This document shows, one piece after another, positions 18,801-26,759 of a DNA stretch of 64,000 nucleotides. The stretch comes from Porticoccus litoralis (GTDB lineage: Bacteria > Pseudomonadota > Gammaproteobacteria > Pseudomonadales > Porticoccaceae), in the NCBI RefSeq assembly GCF_030676955.1, contig NZ_JAUUUU010000005.1, positions 1-64,000 on the forward strand, given 5' to 3'. Within the stretch, counting starts at the first letter, position 1; each line of letters opens with the position of its first letter. The position numbers were made by a program, and so were the translations under genes. Below the pieces are notes generated by a model. That model worked only from the letters and a program-made list of their open reading frames with translations, was not told where the DNA came from and made no database searches.

Positions 18801-19770
18801 CCGCCAGGCTCAAGCGGGCATAGAGAGGCACGACTTCAAGGTTCGGCAGCTGGGCCTTGCGAAGCACGTTAGCGGTTTCACGTATTTCCCGCTCACCGCT
18901 GTGAAACACGAGGATATCCCCACGCTTGGGCAGGCTGAGAATCTCTTCCACACTGTCGAGTACCTGCTGAGACAGGTCACGATCCTCTTCAGCCGGGCGA
19001 TATTCCACTTCAACCGGATAGGTTCGGCCCGAAACTTCAATCACGGGAGCCTGATCAAAATGTTGCGAAAACCGTTCTACATCAATGGTAGCGGAGGTAA
19101 TGATCAGCTTCAGGTCCGGACGTTGTGGCAGTATTTTCTTGAGATAGCCGAGCAGGAAATCGATGTTTAGGCTGCGTTCATGGGCCTCGTCGATAATCAG
19201 GGTGTCATAGCGATTCAGGTACCGGTCGTGCTGAATTTCCGCCAGCAGGATGCCGTCAGTCATCAATTTGACCAGGGTATTTTCGCTGCTCTGTTCATTG
19301 AAGCGTACCTGGTAGCCAATGGTTTCCCCCAGTGGCTGACCCAGCTCTTCGGCAATACGATTGGCCACTGTGCGTGCGGCGATGCGCCGTGGTTGGGTAT
19401 GACCAATCATGCCTGACACACCCCTCCCCAACTCCAGGCAGATTTTCGGCAACTGGGTAGTCTTACCGGATCCGGTCTCCCCGGCGATCACCACCACCTG
19501 GTGATTTTCAATGGCGTCGCGGATATCATCCCGACGCCCAGCGATGGGCAGCTCTTCAGGGTAGCTTATTGCCGGCACGCTGGCTTTACGGGCCTTCAGG
19601 CTGGCATCGGACTGCTCCAGTAGCGCAGTGAACTGTTGCAGATCGCGATCAAACGGTTTGCCCTGCCCCGCACGTTGGCTGATTTTTTCCAACAGGCGTT
19701 CCAGACGATAGCGATCCGTTGCGAGACAATCGGCAATCCTGTCCCGCCATTGTTGAAGTTCATTGTTCAT
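15886..19770 (-). CDS. hrpA: ATP-dependent RNA helicase HrpA
   Basis: DEAH-box helicase of 1294 residues, the normal HrpA length. Walker A is GETGSGKTTQLPK near 96, the DEAH box is in LIIDEAHERSLN near 190, SAT is near 225 and the motif VI region is QRKGRCGRISEG near 387. The OB-fold and the long HrpA-specific C-terminal half (DUF3418) follow. HrpA rescues stalled or collided ribosomes in Escherichia coli. It sits between the hvf operon and an acyl-CoA synthetase gene with about 60 bases before it, and may share a transcript with the latter. Confidence 0.97.
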   Translation of the reverse strand: MNNELQQWRDRIADCLATDRYRLERLLEKISQRAGQGKPFDRDLQQFTALLEQSDASLKARKASVPAISYPEELPIAGRRDDIRDAIENHQVVVIAGETGSGKTTQLPKICLELGRGVSGMIGHTQPRRIAARTVANRIAEELGQPLGETIGYQVRFNEQSSENTLVKLMTDGILLAEIQHDRYLNRYDTLIIDEAHERSLNIDFLLGYLKKILPQRPDLKLIITSATIDVERFSQHFDQAPVIEVSGRTYPVEVEYRPAEEDRDLSQQVLDSVEEILSLPKRGDILVFHSGEREIRETANVLRKAQLPNLEVVPLYARLSLAEQNRVFQPHRGVRVVLATNVAETSLTVPGIRYVIDPGTARISRYSYRTKVQRLPIEAVSQASANQRKGRCGRISEGVCFRLYSEEDFNSRPEFTDPEIVRTNLASVILQMLQMRIGDIRDFPFVDAPDQRLINDGFSLLQELQAVNRRGELTRIGRQLSRLPADPRLGRMLVAAAQEGALKEVLIIVSALSVQDPRERPADKQQAADEKHRQWQDKDSDFVAYLNLWNHMEEQRQALGRNQFDKYCRQQFVSPLRMREWRDLHHQLHGYCRELKLPENRQPADYAAVHRALLTGLLGQIGFRHEEKEFMGPRNRKFHVFPGSGLFKKPPKWLMAAEIIETSRLYSHVNARIEPEWLSELAAHLVKKHYSEPHYSARSGQVMAYQRQTLYGLPIVDRQPCQYSKIDPSACHELFLRAALVEGEYRGKGEFFRHNRALQEDLEEMESRTRRRDILVDDEVMFEFYRQRVPSDVLNLAGFEHWRKSAEKDDPKLLWMDEALLAQRQLEENTGAQFPDYLEWQGTRYPLSYHFEPGHAEDGVSVTIPVSILHQVPAARLEWLVPGMLRDKCIALVKGLPKSLRRHFVPVPDVVDKALIEMKPANVPLTEALGHQLKRHTGVEITPEQWQAAVLDDVYLLNVRLIDEQGELLTNGRDIKQLKAQYRGRVSHTVEQVSDNGIEQSDLNGWNFDNLPEVYDIQQQGLTIRTYPALVANGQKVGLKLLDNPVTALNSTLDGMVRLYQLSYPQGVKYLRKDLLKGQDLKLKAAHLPGRDVLVADLIDAAYKKVLVDGRDVPRTRADYEQQLVAGKGEIVAAANELEQMLIGWLPALSDIHKAIKKLGLSAVHSVPDINRQLAMLFQPGFLYRVPYDWLQQYQRYLKALTVRLDKLPSQPGKEREYVLMLDKLASKLEGVDSHWQDYSREVQEGIWQYRFMIEEYRVSLFAQQLRTLFPISDKRILAHWATLSPGLAESRS

Positions 19771-19831
19771 TCAAGACAACTAATCAGAAACCTGACGGGC
19801 CAGGTTGAACCCGGCCCTATGAATGTGGGCA

Positions 19832-21514
19832 TCAATTATCGCGCAGTTCCCGACGCAATACCTTACCCACATTGGACAACGGCAATTCATCACGGAATTC
19901 AACGTACTTGGGCAGTTTGTAACGGGCTAACTGCTCGGCACAGAAATCGCGGATGTCTTTTTCGGTCAGTCCCGGATTGGCACTGACCACATAGAGTTTG
20001 ACCGCCTCACCAGAGTGCTCGTCAGGCACACCTACCGCAGCACAGTAGGTCACATCCGGGTGACGGGAAACCACACCTTCAATCTCATTAGGGTAGACGT
20101 TGAAGCCCGAGACAATAATCATATCCTTCATTCGATCATGAATACGCAGGAAACCATCTTCATCCACTGAGGCGATATCCCCGGTTTTCAGCCAACCATC
20201 TGCCGTCACGGTTTTGGCGGTTTCTTCCGGGAAATGCAGGTAACCCTGCATCACCTGTGGCCCCCTCACCCACAACTCACCATGCTCATTCACAGCCAGT
20301 GGATTGCCATCGTCATCGGCAATCCTTATTTCCGTCCCGGGCAGAGCAATGCCCACCGCCCCCTGCTTGCCACCGGGTGAAGGAGTGAGAGAAACCACGG
20401 GCGACGCCTCCGTTAAACCGTAGGCTTCACTGATCTGGCAACCAGTTTTGTCAAACCAGTCGTTGCTGGTGCCGGTCGCCAGCGCTGACCCTCCGGATAT
20501 GGTGAATTTCAGGGTAGAGAAATCGATACGGCCAAAATCCGGGTCTTTCATCAACGCGACAAAAAGCGTGTTTAGCCCGATAAATACCGATGCTGGCCAC
20601 TGGCGCAGCAATTTTACAAACGCCTTGATATTGCGTGGATCTGGGATTAACTGGCTGTGCACACCTAAATGCACACCTACCGTGATGACCACGGCAAACG
20701 CATAGATATGGTAGAGCGGCAGAGGCGACACAAAGCGTTCCACACCCCGATCAATGCTACAGCTTTCCAAAACCATGGCAGATTGCCGTGTCACGCTGAC
20801 CATATTGCTGTGACTGAGCATGGCCGGCTTTGAGACGCCCGTGGTGCCACCGGTGTACTGAAGAACCGCCAGGTCATCACCATCCAAAGCGACCTCCTGA
20901 TGAGGTTGTTCACTACCCTTCTTTAGTGCTTCCAGAAGAGAAATTGAACCGGCAGAAGAACTAGCCTTGCCAAGCAATTTCATCAGCACTGACATCACCA
21001 CTCGCTTCAGGGGCGAGTGCAGATCAAAGGGGGAGGTGGAAATAACCGTTTGCAGGGGCGTTTTGTCTTTTACCGCCAGTGTATGGTCCAAAAACTTGTC
21101 AAAAACCACCACAGCCTTTACATCCGCGTGGTTGAACTGATACTCCAGTTCGGTGGCTGTGTACATCGGGTTGACGTTGACGATGACCATCCCCGCCTTG
21201 AAAGCACCGTAGGTGACCACAAGGTACTGGATCAGGCTCGGCATCTGAATGGCAATGCGGTCACCGTGCTTCAAGCCGGTATGCTGTTGCAGGTAGCTGG
21301 CAAATGCACTGGACTGCCTGTCCAGCTCGGCATAGGTCAGCGTTCCCCCCAGAGAGGTGACAGCAGGTTGGCTGCCATAATTTCTGACTGTTTCAGCGAG
21401 GATATCCAACAGGTTATGCATCTCACTGGGTGGCAAGTCGTGGGGAATACCATAGTGGTCCCAAGAGTTGCGGACAGCCTCCATCACTTCCATTTTCGTG
21501 TCGATTTCAGACAT
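19832..21514 (-). CDS. Long-chain acyl-CoA synthetase (FadD-like AMP-ligase)
   Basis: A 560-residue adenylate-forming enzyme that activates fatty acids to acyl-CoA. The AMP-binding P-loop is LQYTGGTTGVSKPAMLSH near 216, with YGLTEASPVVS near 370, GWLKTGDIASVDEDGF near 445, the hinge HDRMKDMIIVSGFNVYP near 465 and the C-terminal catalytic lysine in SNVGKVLRRELR. Length and motifs fit FadD-type long-chain ligases, but chain length preference cannot be read from sequence. No beta-oxidation gene is adjacent. Confidence 0.9.
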   Translation of the reverse strand: MSEIDTKMEVMEAVRNSWDHYGIPHDLPPSEMHNLLDILAETVRNYGSQPAVTSLGGTLTYAELDRQSSAFASYLQQHTGLKHGDRIAIQMPSLIQYLVVTYGAFKAGMVIVNVNPMYTATELEYQFNHADVKAVVVFDKFLDHTLAVKDKTPLQTVISTSPFDLHSPLKRVVMSVLMKLLGKASSSAGSISLLEALKKGSEQPHQEVALDGDDLAVLQYTGGTTGVSKPAMLSHSNMVSVTRQSAMVLESCSIDRGVERFVSPLPLYHIYAFAVVITVGVHLGVHSQLIPDPRNIKAFVKLLRQWPASVFIGLNTLFVALMKDPDFGRIDFSTLKFTISGGSALATGTSNDWFDKTGCQISEAYGLTEASPVVSLTPSPGGKQGAVGIALPGTEIRIADDDGNPLAVNEHGELWVRGPQVMQGYLHFPEETAKTVTADGWLKTGDIASVDEDGFLRIHDRMKDMIIVSGFNVYPNEIEGVVSRHPDVTYCAAVGVPDEHSGEAVKLYVVSANPGLTEKDIRDFCAEQLARYKLPKYVEFRDELPLSNVGKVLRRELRDN

Positions 21515-21647
21515 TACCGCTCCCCTGCTCTGTCGATATTATGGTTATTATGGCTGGCCTGTCTTAGCGCCCGTTTTCCGGCAATGCTATCGAAACGTGC
21601 GGTCCAGGTACAGAATTCCCGCCTACCCACATCGTATCCGCTGGTTG

Positions 21648-22826
21648 TCAGCGGGTCAGTGCAGTCATGCCTTTTTCCAGCCCGGCCAAAGTCATGGGAA
21701 ACATGCGCTCTGGGCCCATCAATTGCTGAATCAATTTGATAGAAGGTGTGTACTGCCAGTAATCAGTACGCACCGGGTTCAGCCAGATAAAGCGGTCATA
21801 ATTATCCATGATACGCTGCATCCAGACGGCTCCGGCTTCCTGATTGTAGTACTCCGCGCTGCCGCCCGGTGCACTCACCTCGTAGGGCGACATGGTGGCA
21901 TCACCCACAAAGATCACCTTGTAGTCACGGCTGTAGGTATGCAGCAGCTCCATGGTGGGCGTTTTGTCAATTTTCCTGCGGTGATTGTCACGCCAGACAT
22001 AGTCGTAGAGGAAATTGTGAAAGTAGTAGTACTCCAGGTGCTTGAACTCACTTTTTACAGCAGAGAACAGCTCTTCGCACACTTTGACATGGGGATCCAT
22101 GGAGCCTCCGACATCAAAGAACATCAGGACTTTGACCGCATTGTGGCGCTCCGGAACCATCTTGATATCCAGCAAGCCAGCATTGCGGGCAGTGGCGTCT
22201 ATCGTGTCGTCCAGGGCCAACTCTTCTGCTGCGCCGGTACGGGCAAACTGACGCAGGCGTCGAAGTGCCAGTTTGATATTGCGCGTTCCCAGCTCGACTG
22301 AGTCGTCCAGATTGCGGAATGCCCGCTGCTCCCAGACCTTGACGCCCTGTTGCTGTTCACTCTCCCCGCCGACACGAATGCCTTCGGGGTGAAAGCCACC
22401 GTGTCCGAAGGGAGACGTACCACCGGTACCAACCCAGCGACTGCCTCCGGCATGACGCTTCTGTTGTTCAGCCAGTCGCTTTTTGAACGTGTCGAGTAAT
22501 TGCTCCAGTCCGCCCAGACTCTCGATTCTGGCTTTTTCCTCATCACTCAGGTGCCTGGCAAACTCTTTGCGCAGCCACTCTTCAGGAATCAGGGCATCAA
22601 TTAACTGTTCAATGTCAGATAGTTGATGAAGGTAGGCAGCAAAAGCCCGGTCGTAGCGATCGTAGTATTTTTCGTCCTTGATCAGGCAGGTTCTTGCCAG
22701 GAGGTAGAAATCATCCATGTCCGCAAAGGCTAATCGCTGTTGCAAAGCCTCCAGCAACACAAGATATTCCTTGATGGAAACGGGAATCTGCGCCTGCCGT
22801 ATACTCTGATAGAAGTTGAGCAACAT
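21648..22826 (-). CDS. VWA-domain protein (CoxE-like), partner of MoxR ATPase
   Basis: A 392-residue protein with a C-terminal von Willebrand A domain holding a MIDAS-like motif, MFFDVGGSMDPH near 240 (D-x-G-x-S form). The first 150 residues are helical, and a basic and glycine-rich linker (RHAGGSRWVGTGGTSPFGHGG) precedes the VWA part. It lies 18 bases after a MoxR-type AAA+ gene on the same strand. MoxR/VWA pairs act as metal-dependent chaperones for assembly of cofactor enzymes or envelope complexes; the client here is unknown. Confidence 0.88.
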   Translation of the reverse strand: MLLNFYQSIRQAQIPVSIKEYLVLLEALQQRLAFADMDDFYLLARTCLIKDEKYYDRYDRAFAAYLHQLSDIEQLIDALIPEEWLRKEFARHLSDEEKARIESLGGLEQLLDTFKKRLAEQQKRHAGGSRWVGTGGTSPFGHGGFHPEGIRVGGESEQQQGVKVWEQRAFRNLDDSVELGTRNIKLALRRLRQFARTGAAEELALDDTIDATARNAGLLDIKMVPERHNAVKVLMFFDVGGSMDPHVKVCEELFSAVKSEFKHLEYYYFHNFLYDYVWRDNHRRKIDKTPTMELLHTYSRDYKVIFVGDATMSPYEVSAPGGSAEYYNQEAGAVWMQRIMDNYDRFIWLNPVRTDYWQYTPSIKLIQQLMGPERMFPMTLAGLEKGMTALTR

Positions 22827-22844
22827 GGGTTCTGTGCCGGCGGA

Positions 22845-23690
22845 TTACCGGCTCTCTCTGCGCGACATAAAGGCTAGTTTTTCCAGCAGATGCACGTCCT
22901 GTTCGTTTTTTAACAGGGCACCGTAGAGCGGCGGGATCACTTTACTGGGGTCTCGTTCCGCCAGCAGGTGATCGGGAATCTTGTCTGACAGCAGCAACTT
23001 CAACCAGTCAATCAGCTCGGACGTCGAAGGTTTTTTCTTTAAACCGGGCACCTGACGCACTTCAAAAAAGATATCCAGCGCCTCTTGCACCAGGGTTTTC
23101 TGAATATCGGGAAAATGCACCGCCACAATCTGCTCCATGGTCTCCCGCTCCGGGAATTTGATGAAGTGGAAAAAGCAGCGGCGCAAAAAGGCATCTGGTA
23201 ATTCTTTTTCATTGTTGCTGGTGATGATCACCAGTGGTCGTTGCTTTGCCCGGATGGTCTCACCGGTCTCGTAGACATGGAACTCCATACGATCCAGCTC
23301 CAGCAACAGATCGTTGGGAAACTCGATATCAGCCTTGTCTATTTCATCAATCAGAAGCACCACCGGCTCATCAGCGACAAACGCCTGCCATAGCTTACCG
23401 GGCTTGATGTAGTTGGCAATGTCATGCACCCGGTCCTGGCCCAGCTGTGAATCCCGCAATCTGGATACAGCATCGTACTCATAGAGCCCTTGCTGTGCTT
23501 TGGTCGTGGACTTGATATGCCACGGAATCAATTGCCACCCCAGAGCTGCCGCCACTTCCTCAGCGAGCATGGTTTTACCAGTGCCCGGCTCGCCTTTAAT
23601 CAGGAGTGGTCGTTTCAGGGTGACAGCCGCATTCACTGCCATTTGCAGGTCATCGGTGGCGACATAGCGATCAGTACCGGAAAACTTCAT
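22845..23690 (-). CDS. MoxR-family AAA+ ATPase
   Basis: A 281-residue AAA+ ATPase with Walker A GEPGTGKTML near 38, Walker B VLLIDEIDKAD near 112, sensor 1 IITSNNEKELPDAFLRRC near 153 (with the Arg finger) and a C-terminal lid. It is first of a two-gene unit with the VWA protein and divergent from the peptide transporter gene. It probably remodels or loads a protein partner recognised through the VWA protein. Confidence 0.92.
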   Translation of the reverse strand: MKFSGTDRYVATDDLQMAVNAAVTLKRPLLIKGEPGTGKTMLAEEVAAALGWQLIPWHIKSTTKAQQGLYEYDAVSRLRDSQLGQDRVHDIANYIKPGKLWQAFVADEPVVLLIDEIDKADIEFPNDLLLELDRMEFHVYETGETIRAKQRPLVIITSNNEKELPDAFLRRCFFHFIKFPERETMEQIVAVHFPDIQKTLVQEALDIFFEVRQVPGLKKKPSTSELIDWLKLLLSDKIPDHLLAERDPSKVIPPLYGALLKNEQDVHLLEKLAFMSRRESR

Positions 23691-23785
23691 AATCGGACCT
23701 ATTCAATAAATGCATTTGGCCATTCTAGCGCCAGCAGCAGGTACAGCAAACGACCTAAACAACGATCGCGTTCTGGAGAGTCAGT

Positions 23786-25315
23786 TTGACTAGACAACAC
23801 CAAGAATGGCTTGGACATCCCAAGGGGCTCTACGTCTGTTTTGCCACGGAAATGTGGGAACGTTTTTCATTCTACGGCATGAAATATCTGCTATTGCTGT
23901 ACCTCACCAAGTATCACCTGTTCAGCGATGCGATGGGGCTGGATGTGCTCGGCAGTTATGCCGCGTTGGTCTACGCCATGCCGGTGATCGGCGGATTACT
24001 GGCGGATCGTTACCTCGGCATGCGAAAGGCCGTGATTTTCGGTGGCTGCCTGCTGACCCTGGGACACCTCGGTATGGCCGTTGAGGGGACTCAGGCAATC
24101 AGGGTGAACGGGGATATTGTTCGCGATCAGGCGGCCTTGCAGATTTTCTATTTTTCCCTATCGCTCATCATCGTAGGCGTCGGTTTTCTCAAGCCCAACA
24201 TTTCTACCATCGTCGGTCGTCTTTATGGTGAGCAGGATTCGCGCCGCGACAGCGGCTATACCATTTTTTATATGGGCATTAATATCGGCGCCTTCAGTGC
24301 CACCCTGCTGTGCGGTTACCTCGGGGAAACCCTGGGATGGCACTATGGTTTCGGTGCGGCAGGCGTCGGCATGGTTATCGGTCTGGTGATTTTCTTTTTC
24401 GGCCAGCGCCACCTGCAGGGCCTGGCAGAGCCGACACACCCCGAACTGTTAAAACAACCGGTGTTGCCCGGCTTCAATCGTGAGTGGTGTATTTACCTTG
24501 GCGCACTGCTGGCCCTGGTTGGCCTTTGGCAACTGATACAGGCCCATCAGTGGGTGCAATACTCGCTTAACGGACTGGCCATTGCCGTGGTGCTAGGCCT
24601 GATCTGGTTTATTATTGCCCGCTGCGACAGCGTGGAACGGGGTCGTATGTGCGTTCTGATGGTCCTGACATTCGCATCGGTGGTGTTCTGGGCGCTTTTT
24701 GAGCAAACCGCAGCCTCCATGACACTCTACGCCGACCGTGTGGTAGATCGCACTCTGCTAGGCATCACATTTAATGCATCTCAGTTTGGGGCATTAAACC
24801 CCCTATTTATCATGCTCTGCGCCCCGCTCTTTGCCGTGCTCTGGACGATGCTAGGCAAACGCCATCTCGAACCGTCAACACCGGTCAAGTTTGCACTTGG
24901 TATTATCCAGGCTGGGCTTGGCTTTGGAGCGCTGGTGCTTGGCGCCAACTTTCCCGACGAGACCGGAAAAGTGGCAGCACTGTGGTTGGTACTGGCCTAC
25001 CTTCTCCACACCACCGGCGAGCTGTGTCTGTCACCGGTTGGCCTTTCCGCCGTGAGCAAGCTGGCGGTTTCTAAGGTAGTTGGACTGATGATGGGCACCT
25101 GGTTTCTGGCCACTGCGTATTCAGAATTCCTCGCGGTGCAGATTGCAAAACTCGCTCATATGGACTCCGTGCCAGGGCAAACGCTCAACACAGCGGAGGC
25201 ATTGTCTTCTTACACCGGGCTATTTAATGACCTGCTGTTTGTGGGCTGTGGTGCCGGCTTTCTATTACTGGTTATCAGCCCGCTGCTGAAGCGACATATG
25301 CACGGAGTATCGTAA
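23786..25315 (+). CDS. POT/PTR-family proton-dependent peptide transporter
   Basis: An inner-membrane MFS transporter of 509 residues with 12-14 hydrophobic segments. The family motifs are clear: HPKGLYVCFATEMWERFSFYGMKYLLLLYL near 10 (ExxERFxYYG proton-binding motif), YRADLG equivalent LADRYLGMRKAV near 72 and FYMGINIGAFSA near 160. FALFEQ is present as WALFEQTAASMTL. It imports di- and tripeptides with protons. The start is TTG with CTGGAGAG upstream; no ATG gives the conserved N-terminus. Confidence 0.95.
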   Translation: MTRQHQEWLGHPKGLYVCFATEMWERFSFYGMKYLLLLYLTKYHLFSDAMGLDVLGSYAALVYAMPVIGGLLADRYLGMRKAVIFGGCLLTLGHLGMAVEGTQAIRVNGDIVRDQAALQIFYFSLSLIIVGVGFLKPNISTIVGRLYGEQDSRRDSGYTIFYMGINIGAFSATLLCGYLGETLGWHYGFGAAGVGMVIGLVIFFFGQRHLQGLAEPTHPELLKQPVLPGFNREWCIYLGALLALVGLWQLIQAHQWVQYSLNGLAIAVVLGLIWFIIARCDSVERGRMCVLMVLTFASVVFWALFEQTAASMTLYADRVVDRTLLGITFNASQFGALNPLFIMLCAPLFAVLWTMLGKRHLEPSTPVKFALGIIQAGLGFGALVLGANFPDETGKVAALWLVLAYLLHTTGELCLSPVGLSAVSKLAVSKVVGLMMGTWFLATAYSEFLAVQIAKLAHMDSVPGQTLNTAEALSSYTGLFNDLLFVGCGAGFLLLVISPLLKRHMHGVS

Positions 25316-25330
25316 CCGGCCTTCTATCCA

Positions 25331-25469
25331 CCTGTTGAAAGCCGTTTTGAGGCTGGTTATGCAGGATAAGTGGGACTAGAAAAGCTGAGTCTACAAGGCG
25401 TGAAGCCGCATTTTGGGTTTCATGCTAACAACGCAAAGGCCACCCAGATAGTTTATCAACAGGCTGCTA
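25331..25469. repeat. Intergenic element with inverted ends, copy A
   Basis: About 135 bp bounded by CCTGTTGAAA on the left and, reading inward from the right, CCTGTTGATA. It resembles the element at 37827-37954 in both ends and in scattered internal blocks (TGCA-G--AAG-TGGA; TAACAACGC against TAACCACGC; CAGATAGTTT against CAGATGGTTT). The last bases (TAG CAG CCT GTT on the minus strand) provide the stop codon of the next gene. It lies between two convergent genes and encodes no protein. Confidence 0.75.
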
Positions 25470-25859
25470 GCTTTTGCTCTGCTCAACGCCTTTAAGCATC
25501 CCTTCTTCTTCCTGACCGGCATCAGGGCGCTTGAAGACCCCGAGCAATATAGCCAGCACATAGCACGCTACGGCCACCAGATAACAGGTAATAATCGGCT
25601 TTGCTCCTCGCAAAAAACCCACGTCGTCCGGCCCTGTGAGCCCTTCATAAAGGCTGACAAACCAGGCGGGTGCCAGGTAACCTGTATCGGGATAGGCTTT
25701 GATTGGAACCAGAATAAGAGCGGCAACAAAGAGGATAAGCTGGTTGCGAAAATGCCGACCTGGCAACAGATCCTTGAAGCGCACCAGAAACAGCAAAACC
25801 AGAAGGCAACCCAGATAATAAGCGACTATGCCCCAAAGATAATTTTCGTCCGAATACAT
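25467..25859 (-). CDS. Small inner-membrane protein of unknown function
   Basis: About 130 residues with four hydrophobic segments (LWGIVAYYLGCLLVLLFLV, LILFVAALILVPI, a weaker one near 70 and ITCYLVAVACYVLAILLGVF) and a short charged C-tail. I do not recognise a named family; similar short proteins occur in marine gammaproteobacteria. The ATG at 25859 is preferred because AGGAGG lies nine bases upstream; the TTG and ATG starts three and two codons earlier abut it. The TAG stop lies in the repeat element downstream. Confidence 0.6.
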   Translation of the reverse strand: MYSDENYLWGIVAYYLGCLLVLLFLVRFKDLLPGRHFRNQLILFVAALILVPIKAYPDTGYLAPAWFVSLYEGLTGPDDVGFLRGAKPIITCYLVAVACYVLAILLGVFKRPDAGQEEEGMLKGVEQSKS

Positions 25860-26013
25860 GATCATCAACCTCCTTTAGTAGTCCTTTACAAAAGAATGAC
25901 ATGCGGACTTTCTTCAACCAGCACGACGTAAACTTTTAACCGACAAAATAGTAACACACCAGGCACAGAAAACTACCAAGGGTTGTAAGAGACCACGACG
26001 AACAAGCCTTTGG

Positions 26014-26451
26014 TTATAAGACCCAATAAATAATTCTTTCTTCCATATCAGTCGGTTGCACAGATGTCTCTGAAACAGCTCGTCCGCGAATCGACATGTT
26101 CATATCGTGGATTGTATGAGTATCCTCCGAAACCAGATGGTGCCAGGTCGGCAATGACTCTCCTTCCGATAATAATCGGTATGCACAGGTGCTTGGCAGC
26201 CAGTGGAATTGGCCGATATCCGCTGTAGTGAGTTGCAGACAGTCGGGCACTCGGGCAAGACGGTTTTCGTAATCCGTACAGCGGCAAGCATGCAAATCCA
26301 GAAGTTGGCAGGCGACGTCGGTGTAGTACACATCACCGGTATCTTCATCTTCAAGTTTGTGTAGGCAACATTTACCACAGCCATCACAAAGGGACTCCCA
26401 CTCCTCTTGAGTCATTTCAGATAGAGACTTTATCTCCCAGAAATTTTCCAT
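26014..26451 (-). CDS. ycgN: YcgN-family cysteine-cluster protein (UPF0260)
   Basis: About 145 residues with the YcgN cysteine cluster: CDGCGKCCLHKLED near 23, then VACQLLDLHACRCTDY near 48, PDCL near 68 and the STCAYR motif near 86. The cluster probably binds metal (Zn or Fe-S); the function is unknown. A longer reading frame upstream has no family similarity, so the start is placed at MENFWEIK. It follows ycgL and rnd on the same strand, the usual gammaproteobacterial order. Confidence 0.93.
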   Translation of the reverse strand: MENFWEIKSLSEMTQEEWESLCDGCGKCCLHKLEDEDTGDVYYTDVACQLLDLHACRCTDYENRLARVPDCLQLTTADIGQFHWLPSTCAYRLLSEGESLPTWHHLVSEDTHTIHDMNMSIRGRAVSETSVQPTDMEERIIYWVL

Positions 26452-26461
26452 GAAGCAGAGA

Positions 26462-26746
26462 TTAGAGCTTGCTGTTCTTGTTGCGCATTTCCTGCAAATA
26501 CTGTTCTGGAGACGGCGGCATTTGCAGGTAGTACCCCTGATCGGCAATGGACTCCAGAACTTTGCCAACATCAGCCCTGGCCAGCTTCCTGTCTGCAGAT
26601 AACGCCAGCGTCATTGCCAGCTCCGGCTTGCCAAAGCGCTGGAGTAATGACTCCGGAACACGGCTCAGGTCATCCTGTTTATCCACGTAAAGATACATAC
26701 CCTCTTTTTTGGGGCTCCGATAGATCGTGCAAAGTTGTTTGGACAT
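26462..26746 (-). CDS. ycgL: YcgL-domain protein
   Basis: A 94-residue protein of the YcgL family, recognised by CTIYRSPKKEGMYLYVDKQDD near 6 and ADVGKVLESIADQGYYLQMPP near 58. It is a small alpha/beta fold of unknown biochemical role, almost always encoded beside rnd. It lies 13 bases after rnd and 10 before ycgN, so the three form one transcript. Confidence 0.95.
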   Translation of the reverse strand: MSKQLCTIYRSPKKEGMYLYVDKQDDLSRVPESLLQRFGKPELAMTLALSADRKLARADVGKVLESIADQGYYLQMPPSPEQYLQEMRNKNSKL

Positions 26747-26759
26747 GGGCGAAATTCAC

